Positions 1-8,480 of a stretch of DNA of 64,000 nt are shown piece after piece. The notes beneath the pieces were generated by a model that ran no database searches, had not been told where the DNA came from, and saw only the letters and a program-made list of their open reading frames with translations. The stretch lies in the NCBI RefSeq assembly GCF_001050515.1, contig NZ_CAHS01000014.1:62001-126000 (forward strand), read 5' to 3'. How positions within the stretch are numbered: the first letter of the stretch is position 1; every line of letters starts with the position of its first letter. The translations under genes were made by a program, and so were the position numbers. This DNA comes from Erwinia piriflorinigrans CFBP 5888 (GTDB lineage: Bacteria; Pseudomonadota; Gammaproteobacteria; Enterobacterales; Enterobacteriaceae).

Positions 1-239
1 TAGGTTTCGCTGGCTTTGTTCTCTCCAGCGCGCTGGCGGGGGACGCCGGGCAGCTGCCGTTAGCCAGGCGCAGCGGCGATAAGGTCAATCTGCTATGGGC
101 TGCACCCGCCACCGCGCCGGAGCTGGATTTTGCCCAGCGCGACACCGACGGGGGACAGCAGCTGGTGGAGCGACTGTTACAGCATGATTGCGGGCATATC
201 TTCCGTGCGCGTCCGCAGGTGTTAGAGCCCGGAATATAA
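1..239 (+). CDS. 3' end of an unrecognised protein (partial)
   Basis: A frame open from base 3 runs to a TAA at 237-239 and encodes about 78 C-terminal residues ending ARPQVLEPGI. Codon use is rich in GC and looks coding (GDAGQLPLARRSGDK, then DTDGGQQLVERLLQHDCGHIF). The start lies left of the window. I do not recognise the family. No signal, membrane segment or catalytic motif can be claimed from the tail. It is followed by a 131-base gap holding the idi promoter, so it is probably not in one operon with idi. Confidence 0.5.
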   Translation, partial: GFAGFVLSSALAGDAGQLPLARRSGDKVNLLWAAPATAPELDFAQRDTDGGQQLVERLLQHDCGHIFRARPQVLEPGI

Positions 240-370
240 GGGGATAGCGCGTCCTGAATCCTGCTTGCGGCGTTCAATTCACACGTTAACGTTATTTTTC
301 GCACTATTATATACAGATCGATCTCCTTGTCTTATGTCAAAATAGTTGGCATTCGCGTTAAGGAGTCGGC

Positions 371-916
371 ATGTCAGCTATTGAAGTTATTCTGGTCGAT
401 CGCCACGACCGTCCCACCGGTAAGATGGAAAAACTTGAGGTGCATGAAAAGGGGTTACTGCATCGTGCGGTGACTATTTACGTGTTTAACTCGCAGCATC
501 AGCTGCTGCTGCAACAGCGTGCGCACGGTAAATATCACTGTGGCGGCCTGTGGAGTAACACCACCTGCGGTCATCCCTATCCGCAGGAGTCGACCGCAGA
601 AGCCGCGCAACGCCGCCTGCGTGAAGAGATGGGGCTTGATGTCAGTTTACAGCCGGTATTTGAACTCAGCTACAACCTGCCGCTCAGTAATGGTCTCACC
701 GAACATGAGTACGGCCACGTCTACTTCGCTATCAGCGATGCCCTGCCAACGATAAATCCTGAAGAAGCGGACGACTGGCGCTACGGCTCACTGGCGGATA
801 TTCAGCATGAAATTCAGGCTCACCCTGAGCGTTTCACCCCGTGGTTTTTGTACACCTTTGCCCGCATCCCTGACGAGTTCGCGCAGTACATTGCGCAGCA
901 GCCTGCTGTCGGCTGA
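371..916 (+). CDS. idi: Isopentenyl-diphosphate delta-isomerase, type I
   Basis: Interconverts isopentenyl and dimethylallyl diphosphate in the cytosol, balancing the two C5 units for quinone, bactoprenol and (where present) carotenoid synthesis. The 181 residues match the usual bacterial type I length (E. coli about 182). Visible features are the Nudix-like fold with metal-ligand histidines 25, 31 and 68, catalytic Cys66 in SNTTCGHPY, the RRLREEMG helix at 81-88, and catalytic Glu111/Glu113 in TEHEYGH. AAGGAG lies just upstream of the ATG. The gene is not flanked by crt genes in this window. Assignment is firm from motifs and length. Confidence 0.95.
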   Translation: MSAIEVILVDRHDRPTGKMEKLEVHEKGLLHRAVTIYVFNSQHQLLLQQRAHGKYHCGGLWSNTTCGHPYPQESTAEAAQRRLREEMGLDVSLQPVFELSYNLPLSNGLTEHEYGHVYFAISDALPTINPEEADDWRYGSLADIQHEIQAHPERFTPWFLYTFARIPDEFAQYIAQQPAVG

Positions 917-983
917 TGGAGAAACGCCTCACCTCACTGGGTACGGTCAAAGTGAGACGCTTAGGTTCGGGGCTGAATTTCTG

Positions 984-2129
984 TTAAGACTGATAAATTG
1001 TATTCAGCTGGCGACGAAACGCGGCGGGATCGTGCTCTTGACGGATCCTGGCTAAAGATCCCGCCGAACGTGAATTAAGCAGATCCCTGTCATGCAGGAT
1101 GGCAGTAATGTGCTGCTTCAACTGCGAAATAATCAGCTGCCGAAGATCGCTCTTTTCCTGTTCGGAAGAGACATTCAGTTCATACGTGTCGTTGAGTGGG
1201 CATTTAATTATCCATCCCGCCTGTTCAGGATTAATTTCCGGCAGGGCGCGTACGTTAGTGGTGATCACCGGGCAGCCGCAGGCCTGCATCTCCAGCACCG
1301 AAAAGCCATAGGTGTCCTGCCAGGTTGGCAGCAGGCCCACCTGGGTTTCTTTCAGCAGCGCCAGAAACTGCGCGTTCGGCAGCGAATTATGATGTTTGAA
1401 AACGGGGTTTTCGGCCAGCAGCTTTTCTATCCGGCGATAGAAGAGTTCATCATCCTGAAACGGGCCGTGGGCGATATTGTGTCTGCGCGCCAGCTCACCG
1501 ATAACGTTAACCTGCACCGTATCTGCATTAATCAGACCTTCCTCAACCAGCTGGCTAAAGGCAAGCACCACCTCGGCTCCCCCCTTGCGGTAGAAATCCG
1601 ATCCGATAAAGGTGAATGTTATCTTTGCTTCGCTATGGTCGCGGGCCTCTTCGTGCAGTAATGGCTGAGGCGGATGTAAGACGTGCAGTTTAGCGGAAAT
1701 AGCCTGCTTTACTGCCGGAAATGAATGCAAAAGTTTTAACTCTATATTTCGCGTGGCGGCAGAAATAGCAATAAGAGCAATACACTGTGGTGCTGCTGCC
1801 AACTGAAGCTGTGAATGAAGCTCCGGGTTAGATAATTTAGATATTCCTTTAGCAGGCAACACGCGAGGTATCTCGGTTTCAAACGTTGAGACCCATTTTT
1901 TATTGGTTCTGGCGACTTCATTGAACAGATGGATAATAGACGCATCTTTCGGAATTAAAGAGGGGATAGTCTGAAATATGAAAGATTTATTCTTTTTAAG
2001 AATTTTCTTTCTTAGAGCATTGATATAGAGCCAAATGTTTTTATATCTGAAATTCACATAGGTATTGTTACTGTCAGTGATTATGTTTCTCTTTTCCGGA
2101 TATTTCTGATCGCTGGTAATTATTTTCAT
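984..2129 (-). CDS. Glycosyltransferase family 4-like protein
   Basis: A 381-residue GT-B fold glycosyltransferase, likely transferring a nucleotide-activated sugar to a polysaccharide or lipid acceptor. The C-terminal half carries the family hallmark: FTFIGSDFYRKGG (acceptor/donor cleft entry), then DTYGFSVLEMQACGCPVITTN near 270-290, the E-x7-E type donor-binding segment. The first ~150 residues are Lys/Ile/Asn rich and encoded by AT-rich DNA, unlike the neighbouring genes, which suggests either a variable acceptor domain or recent acquisition. GGAG precedes the ATG. It stands alone with no capsule or LPS genes beside it, so the acceptor is unknown. Confidence 0.8.
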   Translation of the reverse strand: MKIITSDQKYPEKRNIITDSNNTYVNFRYKNIWLYINALRKKILKKNKSFIFQTIPSLIPKDASIIHLFNEVARTNKKWVSTFETEIPRVLPAKGISKLSNPELHSQLQLAAAPQCIALIAISAATRNIELKLLHSFPAVKQAISAKLHVLHPPQPLLHEEARDHSEAKITFTFIGSDFYRKGGAEVVLAFSQLVEEGLINADTVQVNVIGELARRHNIAHGPFQDDELFYRRIEKLLAENPVFKHHNSLPNAQFLALLKETQVGLLPTWQDTYGFSVLEMQACGCPVITTNVRALPEINPEQAGWIIKCPLNDTYELNVSSEQEKSDLRQLIISQLKQHITAILHDRDLLNSRSAGSLARIRQEHDPAAFRRQLNTIYQS

Positions 2130-2449
2130 TATTACTCCGGGGTAACTTATTGGTTTATATCAGGTGCGGCCATTTATAGCGAAGTTAAATTCAAGCTAAA
2201 AATGAGCGAGTGCTGGTTTATATGTTCAGTAGTGCAGAATATGACATGGAAGTGCGCCTGATGCATGGGATATTTCTGTTTCTCAAGCCACGTTAGTAAT
2301 TTTAAGGCAAAAGCGCATTAAGAGGAGAATATAGCGTGACGTTTTGCGCAACCGCTTTTCCGAAGTGTTCTGACATTAAACCAGCAATGACTAAAGGATG
2401 AGCATTGGCGATGGCATAGGACGGCGGCAGAATGCCGCCTGACAACGCC
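2130..2449. other. Intergenic gap between the glycosyltransferase and yohO
   Basis: Mostly AT-rich sequence that must contain the promoter of the minus-strand glycosyltransferase. A short inverted repeat, GGCGGCA/TGCCGCC with a 3-base loop at 2423-2439, lies just beyond the yohO stop and may help end that transcript, but no U-run follows it. I see no credible reading frame with a ribosome-binding site here. Confidence 0.4.
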
Positions 2450-2554
2450 TCAGGAACGAACGATAAAGGTATACCCCGTCAGCATAACGCCGCCGATACC
2501 GCCAATCGCCATCAGCAGAAAGATAAATATCACACCGATTTTTTGCCAGTTCAT
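2450..2554 (-). CDS. yohO: Small inner-membrane protein YohO
   Basis: A 34-residue single-span membrane protein. The sequence begins [18 protein letters not shown] and continues [15 protein letters not shown], which lines up almost residue for residue with E. coli YohO (pattern [25 protein letters not shown]). Function of the family is unknown. Almost the whole protein after residue 5 is one hydrophobic helix with a GGIGG hinge. It lies downstream of the lipid operon in the same orientation. In E. coli yohO is next to mlrA; here the two are separated by about 4.5 kb of inserted genes. Confidence 0.85.
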   Translation of the reverse strand: MNWQKIGVIFIFLLMAIGGIGGVMLTGYTFIVRS

Positions 2555-2651
2555 TTCGTGACCTGCATTTTCCAAAGAAGGGCGCAGTATAGCGCCTTCC
2601 CCTGCCAGAATTAAGCGAAAGTGGCGCTTTCGTCGCGCCAAAAGGTCAGTG

Positions 2652-3896
2652 TCAGAGTACCAGCGGTTCATGCCGTTGCAGCGTGAGCTGCACGGTGCCG
2701 ATAGTGTGGGCGCGGAAGCCCGCTTCACAGTAGCAGAGATAGAACAGCCACATACGACGGAAACGCGAGTCAAAACGCCCCTGTGCCAGCTGCGGCCAGG
2801 CAAGGTCAAAGCGCTGTCGCCAGCATCTCAGGGTCTGTGCGTAATCTTCACCTATCTCAAACTGGTCGATGATGCTGAAATCACTGACCGCTTTCAGCGT
2901 GTCATCTAACAAACTGACGGAGGGCAGGAAGCCTCCGGGGAAGATATAGCGCTGAATAAAGTCGACGCCGCGTGCGTAAGAAGCAAAGCGCTCTTCGCTG
3001 ATGGTGATCGCCTGCAATGCCATGCGACCGCCGGGTTTCAGTAGCTGCTGGCAGCGCTGGATAAACAGTGGGATATAGGCTTTACCGACCGCTTCGATCA
3101 TCTCTATCGAAACAATCTTGTCGTACTGCCCGCTGAGATGGCGGTAATCCTCACACAATACCGTGACGCGGTCGGCTAACCCCGCTGCGGCAATACGCTG
3201 GCAGCTATATTCATACTGTTCGCGTGAGATGGTGGTGGTGGTCACGCGGCAACCGTATTTCCGTGCGGCATATTCTGCCATTGCCCCCCAGCCGCTGCCG
3301 ATCTCCAGCAGATGGTCCTGCGGCCCAAGAGCAAGCTGGTCGCACAGGCGCTGCATTTTAGCCTGTTGCGCCTGTTCCAACGTCATCTCCGGCTGGGGGA
3401 ACCAGGCGCTGGAGTAGAGCATCGCCTGGTCAAGAAAGCTGGCATAGAAATCGTTGCCGAGGTCATAGTGCGCGGCAATGTTGCGCTTCGCCTGGCGCAC
3501 GTTATTGCTGCGCAGGACGTGGACCAGCTGATTCAGCGGTGCTGTTAGCCAGCTCAGGCGCGACTTTATTTTATCAGCAACGTGAATATTCTTAGCCAGC
3601 AGCAGCAGCAGGGCGGTGAGATCCGGAGTTTCCCAGTCGCCATCCATAAAACTTTCGGCGGCGGCGATAGTACCGCCCAGCAGTATCCGGCGGTAAGTGC
3701 GCCCGTGGAGCACCACCATTTCTGCCTGTAGCGCCGCTTCGCTATCACCAAAGAACTGCCGACCCAGATGCGGATCGTGCAGGGTGAGCCCCGCGCCTTG
3801 AACGGCTTGCAGCAGGGAGAAGACCGCACGGCGCGACGCCGGGCAGCATTTACCCATTTTGTCACGGCGTGTCAGGCTAATATTTGTGTCAGTCAT
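2652..3896 (-). CDS. Cyclopropane-fatty-acid-synthase-family methyltransferase (Cfa paralogue)
   Basis: SAM-dependent methyltransferase predicted to act on the double bond of membrane phospholipid acyl chains at the membrane surface. Of 414 residues, the Cfa-family [11 protein letters not shown] block (about 141-151), the SAM-binding loop [15 protein letters not shown] (196-210) and the downstream MIEAVG segment are visible. It is the last gene of a five-gene operon, 3 bases after the DUF1365 gene. Context with an FAD oxidoreductase and DUF1365 differs from the stand-alone housekeeping cfa and matches the paralogue that, in other proteobacteria, accompanies methylated or furan fatty acid formation. 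Product identity here is inferred. Confidence 0.85.
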   Translation of the reverse strand: MTDTNISLTRRDKMGKCCPASRRAVFSLLQAVQGAGLTLHDPHLGRQFFGDSEAALQAEMVVLHGRTYRRILLGGTIAAAESFMDGDWETPDLTALLLLLAKNIHVADKIKSRLSWLTAPLNQLVHVLRSNNVRQAKRNIAAHYDLGNDFYASFLDQAMLYSSAWFPQPEMTLEQAQQAKMQRLCDQLALGPQDHLLEIGSGWGAMAEYAARKYGCRVTTTTISREQYEYSCQRIAAAGLADRVTVLCEDYRHLSGQYDKIVSIEMIEAVGKAYIPLFIQRCQQLLKPGGRMALQAITISEERFASYARGVDFIQRYIFPGGFLPSVSLLDDTLKAVSDFSIIDQFEIGEDYAQTLRCWRQRFDLAWPQLAQGRFDSRFRRMWLFYLCYCEAGFRAHTIGTVQLTLQRHEPLVL

Positions 3897-3899
3897 CGA

Positions 3900-4613
3900 T
3901 CATTTCTCTGCTTTGCGGTGAGGATAAACCGGCGCACCTTTGCGCCATAGCTTCCAGGCCTGCCAGTAAATGGCCAGCGCGGTACGTGCGGTGATCAGCG
4001 GAAAACGCCAGAGAAAATAGCGCAAATTTTTTCGGGTTAACGGCTGGCGCCGCAGATGTAAAGTGGCGTCAAACTCTCGGCCGACGCGGTGATTCTCAAT
4101 ATGCACCAGCAGCGATTTACCGGGCGCAGAGAGCCGCCAGTGGTAAATCATCTCCAGTGGATTAAACGGTGAAACATGGAACGCCTTCTCGGTGGTTTCA
4201 CTGCCATCCGGTTTGACCGCGTAGGTATGACGCTCATTCCACGGCGTATTGCGCACTTCCGCCAGCATCCAGCGCAGGATATCGGCGTCGTCATAGAGAT
4301 AGTAAAAATTGACCGGATTAAAAGAGCAGCCAAAGTAGCGCAGCTGGGTGAGTAACATCACCCGTCCGCTCAGGTGCTCTCCGGTCAGTTCGGCAATACG
4401 GGCCTGAGCGCGCTGCTTGATATCGCCGCCGCCCAGGTAATCGTCGGGACAGAAGCTGGCCGCGCACAGACGCCCGCTGCCGATACCGACTTCGCTCAGC
4501 TGCGGCAGTTCATCAAGATCGATCAGCGGCATAAAAATTTTATAGCTAAAGCGATGATCCACCGGGGTGAAACGGCGGTGACGGACATGGCCGCTGTAGA
4601 GCACGCTGTTCAC
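3900..4613 (-). CDS. DUF1365 family protein
   Basis: A 237-residue protein of the DUF1365 family, consistently found beside Cfa-like methyltransferases and FAD amine oxidases. The N-terminal VLYSGHVRHRRFTPVDHRFSYKIFMPLIDLDEL block and the FNPVNFYYLYD motif are the family signatures. Its start overlaps the upstream oxidoreductase stop by 4 bases (ATGA), implying translational coupling. Biochemical role is not established; context suggests binding or processing of a modified acyl chain. Confidence 0.85.
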   Translation of the reverse strand: MNSVLYSGHVRHRRFTPVDHRFSYKIFMPLIDLDELPQLSEVGIGSGRLCAASFCPDDYLGGGDIKQRAQARIAELTGEHLSGRVMLLTQLRYFGCSFNPVNFYYLYDDADILRWMLAEVRNTPWNERHTYAVKPDGSETTEKAFHVSPFNPLEMIYHWRLSAPGKSLLVHIENHRVGREFDATLHLRRQPLTRKNLRYFLWRFPLITARTALAIYWQAWKLWRKGAPVYPHRKAEK

Positions 4614-5875
4614 AGCAGCCCCTTTTGTGCCATGCCACTGATAACGTCAAGCGCGCTGCGGATGCCATCCTCATGAAAGCCGTTATAGCTCCAGGCACCG
4701 CAGAACCAGCTGCGGTTGTCGCCGTTGAGCCGCAGCCGTAGCTGCTGAGCCTGCGGCGAGTCTGCACCAAACTGCGGATGATGGTAGGTGAAACGGCGTA
4801 ACACCTTGGTTGTATCAATGGAGCGCGTGGGATTCAGGCTGACGCAGAAGGTGTGTCTGGCGTTAAGGCCCTGCAAGATATTCATATTGTAGGTGACGCT
4901 GGCAGCAGCCTGCTCATCGCCTGCACCGCTGTCGTCAAGGTGGTAGTTCCAGCTGGCCCAGGCGGCGCGTGCCTGTGGGAGCAGGCTGGTGTCGGTATGC
5001 AGCACCACTTCATTAGCGCCATAGGGTACGCCAGCCAGCATGGTGCGCTCATCCGGGGAGGCGTCAGCCAGCAGGGCCAGCGCCTGGTCGCTGTGACAGG
5101 CGAAAATCACCTGGTCATAGCGCTGCGCACCCCGCGTGCTTTCCAGCGTGACGCCTTCAGCATCGCGGATCACGCGGGTGACCGGCGTTGCCAGCCACAG
5201 ATTTATCTGTTCACCCATCAGCTGCATCATACGCCGGATATACTCGCGCGAGCCGCCGGGTACGACGAACCACTGCGGGCGCTGCCTTAAATCCAGCAGG
5301 CCGTGATGGTGAAAGAAGTTGAGAAACTGTGCCAGCGGCATCGTGCGCATCTGTGCCAGCGAGGTGGACCAGATAGCGGCTCCCATCGGCAGGATATAGT
5401 GCTGGGCAAAGAAGTCGCTGAATCCGTTCTCACGCAGAAAATCATCAAGCACTCCCTGCTGGCGGGGTTGCGCCAGCCACGTTTTACCGCAGCGGTTAAA
5501 GCGCACAATTTCCAGCAGAAAGCGGTAAAAGGAGGGTTTAAGCAGGTTACGACGTTGGGCAAACAGGCTACTGAGCGAGTGGCCATTATATTCCAGCCCC
5601 GTGCGCTGATTCTGCACCGAAAAGCTCATTTCAGTCGGCCTGCTTTCCAACCCCAGCTCGGCTAACAGCGCCAGGAAGCGTGGATAGGTGCGATCGTTAT
5701 AGACAATAAATCCGCTATCGATAGACCAGTTCTCACCTTCCACTTCGACATCAACCGTGGCGGTATGGCCACCGGGGGTTGATGCAGATTCATACAGATC
5801 GACCTCTGCGTGTGCAGCCAGCTTCCATGCGCAGCTCATACCCGCAATACCACTACCAATAATTGCAACCCGCAC
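4610..5875 (-). CDS. FAD-dependent amine-oxidase-like oxidoreductase
   Basis: A 421-residue flavoprotein of the NAD/FAD-binding amine oxidase/phytoene-desaturase-like class. The N-terminal dinucleotide-binding loop IIGSGIAGMSCAWKL (5-19) is followed by the acidic LYES end of the second strand and the GGHTATVDVEVEG segment typical of these enzymes. In the conserved cluster it probably oxidises or desaturates an acyl chain (comparison: the flavoprotein of furan fatty acid synthesis in Rhodobacter, from memory). It lies 3 bases after the SDR gene and overlaps the DUF1365 gene. Confidence 0.85.
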   Translation of the reverse strand: MRVAIIGSGIAGMSCAWKLAAHAEVDLYESASTPGGHTATVDVEVEGENWSIDSGFIVYNDRTYPRFLALLAELGLESRPTEMSFSVQNQRTGLEYNGHSLSSLFAQRRNLLKPSFYRFLLEIVRFNRCGKTWLAQPRQQGVLDDFLRENGFSDFFAQHYILPMGAAIWSTSLAQMRTMPLAQFLNFFHHHGLLDLRQRPQWFVVPGGSREYIRRMMQLMGEQINLWLATPVTRVIRDAEGVTLESTRGAQRYDQVIFACHSDQALALLADASPDERTMLAGVPYGANEVVLHTDTSLLPQARAAWASWNYHLDDSGAGDEQAAASVTYNMNILQGLNARHTFCVSLNPTRSIDTTKVLRRFTYHHPQFGADSPQAQQLRLRLNGDNRSWFCGAWSYNGFHEDGIRSALDVISGMAQKGLL

Positions 5876-5878
5876 GGA

Positions 5879-6595
5879 TTACCTCGCTATTTTTTGCGTG
5901 AGCAGACGTTGAAGGCCAAGGGGCAAACGTGAGGTTACCCGCAGCATAAAGGCAAACAGACGGGGAAAGGCAATTTCAGTCTGTCCTTTAGCCAGCCCAC
6001 GGCGGATAAAACGCGAAGCCTGTACCGTATCGACCATCATCGGCATGGCAAAGTCATTACGTTGTGTCAGCGGGGTGTCGACAAAGCCGGGCAACACCAG
6101 ACTGATGCCGATCTGCTGGCGTTTAACATCCTGTGCCAGGCTACGGGCGAAGTAGGCCAGCGCCGCTTTTGACGCACCATAGGCTTCGGCGCGCGGCAGG
6201 GCGACCAGGCTGGCGACAGATCCCACCAGCGCCACGCGACTGCCGGGCTGCATCTGGGGCAGCAGGATGTCGAGGCAGTTAATCGGGCCGCTAAAGTTGG
6301 TCAGCATCACGCGGTGAACCTTTTCGGCATCGATAATCCCGTGGTCGATGTATTCACAGGTGCCTGCACAAAGGATCGCCAGGTCGACAAGAATGCCGGA
6401 AAGAGCGGCCCGGGTGGCCGCCAGGTCGGTGATGTCAAATGTGCAAATGTCGATGTGCGGATGCCCGGCGTGCAGCGCCTCCAGCTTTTTCTGGTTGCGC
6501 CCGCAGGCGGTGACATGCCAGCCGTCGGCGGCGTAATCGCGCACCAGCTGTAGGCCAATACCGGAACTGGCTCCGGTGATCAGGACGCGTTTCAT
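5879..6595 (-). CDS. Short-chain dehydrogenase/reductase
   Basis: A 238-residue classical SDR, expected to be cytosolic and NAD(P)-linked. The cofactor loop ITGASSGIG (6-14) and the YGASKAA catalytic Tyr-x3-Lys motif are both present. C-terminal residues MLRVTSRLPLGLQRLL form an amphipathic tail that could touch the membrane. The start overlaps the stop of the upstream SnoaL-like gene by 4 bases. Substrate unknown; operon context suggests a lipid or acyl intermediate. Confidence 0.85.
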   Translation of the reverse strand: MKRVLITGASSGIGLQLVRDYAADGWHVTACGRNQKKLEALHAGHPHIDICTFDITDLAATRAALSGILVDLAILCAGTCEYIDHGIIDAEKVHRVMLTNFSGPINCLDILLPQMQPGSRVALVGSVASLVALPRAEAYGASKAALAYFARSLAQDVKRQQIGISLVLPGFVDTPLTQRNDFAMPMMVDTVQASRFIRRGLAKGQTEIAFPRLFAFMLRVTSRLPLGLQRLLTQKIAR

Positions 6596-7023
6596 GGTTG
6601 TAGCCTCTTTTTAACCCGGCGAACTATCGTGCCCAGCAGCGGTAGCTTTTCGTACAGCATCGCGCCCATATCGTAGTAATCACGCTGGAAAATCACCTTG
6701 CCATCCTGCAATTGCAGGTAGCTGCTGCCTTCCAGAGTCTGAGCTGCGCCCCCTTGAAGCGCCGGGTGCGCATATTCCATACGCCACAGCAACAGGGCAT
6801 CGGCGTCAAATTCGCGGGTTAGCGTCACCACAAAGCGGCAATAACGCATATTTTTCAGCAGTGCGGCAAAGTAATCCTCCACCACATCCAGCCCCTGATG
6901 TTCGCCAACCGGGTCGCACAGGCGGATATGCGGGTGGTAGATATTGGCCAGCATCGGCAGGCGGCTGGTATCGAGCTGTTGATAAAACGACACCAGTTGG
7001 TTCAGTGCGGCCTGCTGCGTCAT
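6592..7023 (-). CDS. SnoaL/NTF2-like protein, first gene of the lipid operon
   Basis: A 143-residue alpha+beta barrel protein of the NTF2/SnoaL-like class (pattern LVSFYQQLDTSRLPMLANIYHPHIRLCDPVGEHQG then YFAALLKNM and FQRDYYDMG). Such domains bind or isomerise small hydrophobic substrates. A longer frame starts at 7077 inside mlrA, but the ATG at 7021-7023 is preceded by AAGGA with 7-base spacing and fits the family start, so I use it. It begins 11 bases after the mlrA stop, so mlrA and the five lipid genes probably form one transcript. Confidence 0.8.
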   Translation of the reverse strand: MTQQAALNQLVSFYQQLDTSRLPMLANIYHPHIRLCDPVGEHQGLDVVEDYFAALLKNMRYCRFVVTLTREFDADALLLWRMEYAHPALQGGAAQTLEGSSYLQLQDGKVIFQRDYYDMGAMLYEKLPLLGTIVRRVKKRLQP

Positions 7024-7034
7024 AGGGGGTTCCT

Positions 7035-7766
7035 TCAGATACCGTGCGAGGTGATGGAGAGTCCCTGCTCCTGCCAATGGGCCAGCTGTTCCTGTTGGCG
7101 CATGGTCAGCGTTTTACCGCTGTAGACAAAAATATGTTGGCCCGGAAAAAGTTCAGGTCGCGGTAATTCCAGCGGTTCGGCCAGCAGATCAATACGCCAT
7201 CCCTGCTGCGACAGCCGCCAGGCTTCCAGCCACAGGCGTGTGCGGTCGGTGACTCCCCATCCCATCAGGAGAGCGTCCTTTCCGGCTTTCTTGCGCACGC
7301 CGGTCAGACAGAAAGAGATGTAATCAATTAACGCGCCATCCAGAAAACTGCACAGAGTGCGTGCCGTATGTTGGTCAAGACCCAGGCGCTGGCGAATAGG
7401 GATATAAACATGGTCGATTAAGGTATCAACCGGGACTTCTTTTCCTAAAGACGCAATTTTTACACGTAGCTTAGCCGGGCGTGCCAGACGGACCAGGCTG
7501 AGGATCTCTTCCTGAAGCGCGACCAGTCCGTCATCTTTATGGCTATTTTCGCCTTCCAGCAAAGCCTTAACTTTGCCAACCGACACGCCGCTCTCAATCC
7601 AGCGTTTTATTTCTTCTATGCGCTGAATATCTTCATCGTCGAACTGGCGGTGGCCACCTTCGGTGCGCTGGGGTTTAAGCAGTCCATAACGTCGCTGCCA
7701 GGCGCGCAGTGTAACTGGGTTGATGCCGCAGCGTTCAGCGACGTCACCGATACTGTACAGGGTCAT
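7035..7766 (-). CDS. mlrA: MerR-family transcriptional regulator MlrA
   Basis: The 243 residues equal the E. coli MlrA (YehV) length and share blocks such as [20 protein letters not shown] (15-34), [24 protein letters not shown] and SQQGWRID. E. coli MlrA activates csgD and so curli/biofilm. The N-terminal winged helix (1-70) binds DNA. The C-terminal part is the cobalamin-binding-like region of LitR/CarH relatives, in which I see no obvious cobalamin His motif. Here it heads the lipid operon and has a MlrA-type palindrome in its promoter. Confidence 0.9.
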   Translation of the reverse strand: MTLYSIGDVAERCGINPVTLRAWQRRYGLLKPQRTEGGHRQFDDEDIQRIEEIKRWIESGVSVGKVKALLEGENSHKDDGLVALQEEILSLVRLARPAKLRVKIASLGKEVPVDTLIDHVYIPIRQRLGLDQHTARTLCSFLDGALIDYISFCLTGVRKKAGKDALLMGWGVTDRTRLWLEAWRLSQQGWRIDLLAEPLELPRPELFPGQHIFVYSGKTLTMRQQEQLAHWQEQGLSITSHGI

Positions 7767-7821
7767 GATTTACCTCTTACTCACTGTCAGACCTGCAAAC
7801 AAACTACTCAATTCTGCTTTG

Positions 7822-7848
7822 TTGTACAAACTATTTTTTTGTGTACAA
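7822..7848. promoter_or_regulatory. Putative MlrA operator
   Basis: TTGTACA at 7822-7828 and its inverse TGTACAA at 7842-7848 are separated by 13 bases rich in T. The consensus I recall for MlrA is AAAATTGTACA-N12-TGTACAATTTT, so both half-sites match and only the spacer is one base longer. It lies 56 bases before the mlrA start and 69 bases before the divergent XRE gene, suggesting autoregulation of mlrA plus the lipid operon. Confidence 0.6.
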
Positions 7849-7875
7849 CTTGGTGAGGCGGGCAAAGTGGGTTAT

Positions 7876-7910
7876 ATCTCACATAAGAGATTATTTCCCA
7901 AAAATGAGAT
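7876..7910. promoter_or_regulatory. Possible operator of the XRE-cupin regulator
   Basis: ATCTCA at 7876-7881 is repeated in inverse as TGAGAT at 7905-7910, with a smaller TCTCA/GAGA mirror inside. It ends 6 bases before the regulator's ATG, a common position for autorepression. Evidence is the symmetry and position only. Confidence 0.3.
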
Positions 7911-7916
7911 GGCGCA

Positions 7917-8480
7917 ATGGATATCCACCCAACAGAGCAGCGGCTCGCCCAACGACTATCCGACCTGCGTAGTGAAAAAGGTTGGTCGCTGGAGACGCTG
8001 GCAGAACTTACCGGCATAAGTCGTGCCTCACTATCGCGCATCGAGCGTGCGGAGAGCAGCCCGACAGCCACCTTGCTCAATCGTCTGTGCAACGTCTATG
8101 GCTTAACCATGTCACGCCTGCTCAGTGAAGTGGAGCTGGACGACATTCAGCTTCTGCGTCCCGATCGGCAGAGCGTTTGGCGCGATGCACAGAACGGCTA
8201 TCAGCGGCGTAGCGTTTCTCCCCCCGCACCCGCATTTCATGCGGAACTGATTGAAGCACGGCTTGATGCCGGTGCGCGTATCGATTACGACATACCGCCT
8301 CTGGCCGGGCTGGAGCAGCATATCTGGATGCTTGGCGGCGTGCTGGAGTTTGCCCTGGACGATCGTCAGTGGCGGCTGGAGCAGGGAGATTGTCTGCGCT
8401 TTCATCTGTTTGGTCGTAGCTCTTTTCATGCGCCGGAGGCCACGGGCGCGCACTACGCGCTGGTGGTGGCACGCCCATGA
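7917..8480 (+). CDS. XRE-family regulator with C-terminal cupin domain
   Basis: A 187-residue transcription factor. Residues 9-65 form a Cro/C1 helix-turn-helix (LSDLRSEKGWSLETLAELTG, then ISRASLSRIERAESSPT), and residues about 105-185 a single cupin barrel (PPLAGLEQHIWMLGGVLEF, then LEQGDCLRFHLFG) that would sense a small ligand. The gene overlaps the downstream GNAT gene by 4 bases, so the acetyltransferase is its likely target or co-expressed partner. The closest E. coli relatives are the SutR/YdcN-type regulators. Ligand unknown. Confidence 0.85.
   Translation: MDIHPTEQRLAQRLSDLRSEKGWSLETLAELTGISRASLSRIERAESSPTATLLNRLCNVYGLTMSRLLSEVELDDIQLLRPDRQSVWRDAQNGYQRRSVSPPAPAFHAELIEARLDAGARIDYDIPPLAGLEQHIWMLGGVLEFALDDRQWRLEQGDCLRFHLFGRSSFHAPEATGAHYALVVARP

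Noticed and set aside
1092-1661. Long open frame opposite the glycosyltransferase gene
   Set aside because: It is antisense to a gene with clear family motifs, has no motif of its own and reflects codon bias of the real gene.
371-2129. Carotenoid cluster around idi
   Set aside because: Pantoea crt clusters can include idi, but no crtE, crtB, crtI or crtY is present here and the neighbour is a GT4-like protein, not CrtX-like.
6592-7077. Longer version of the SnoaL-like protein starting in mlrA
   Set aside because: The extra residues overlap mlrA and have no homologous look; a good ribosome-binding site precedes the ATG at 7023.
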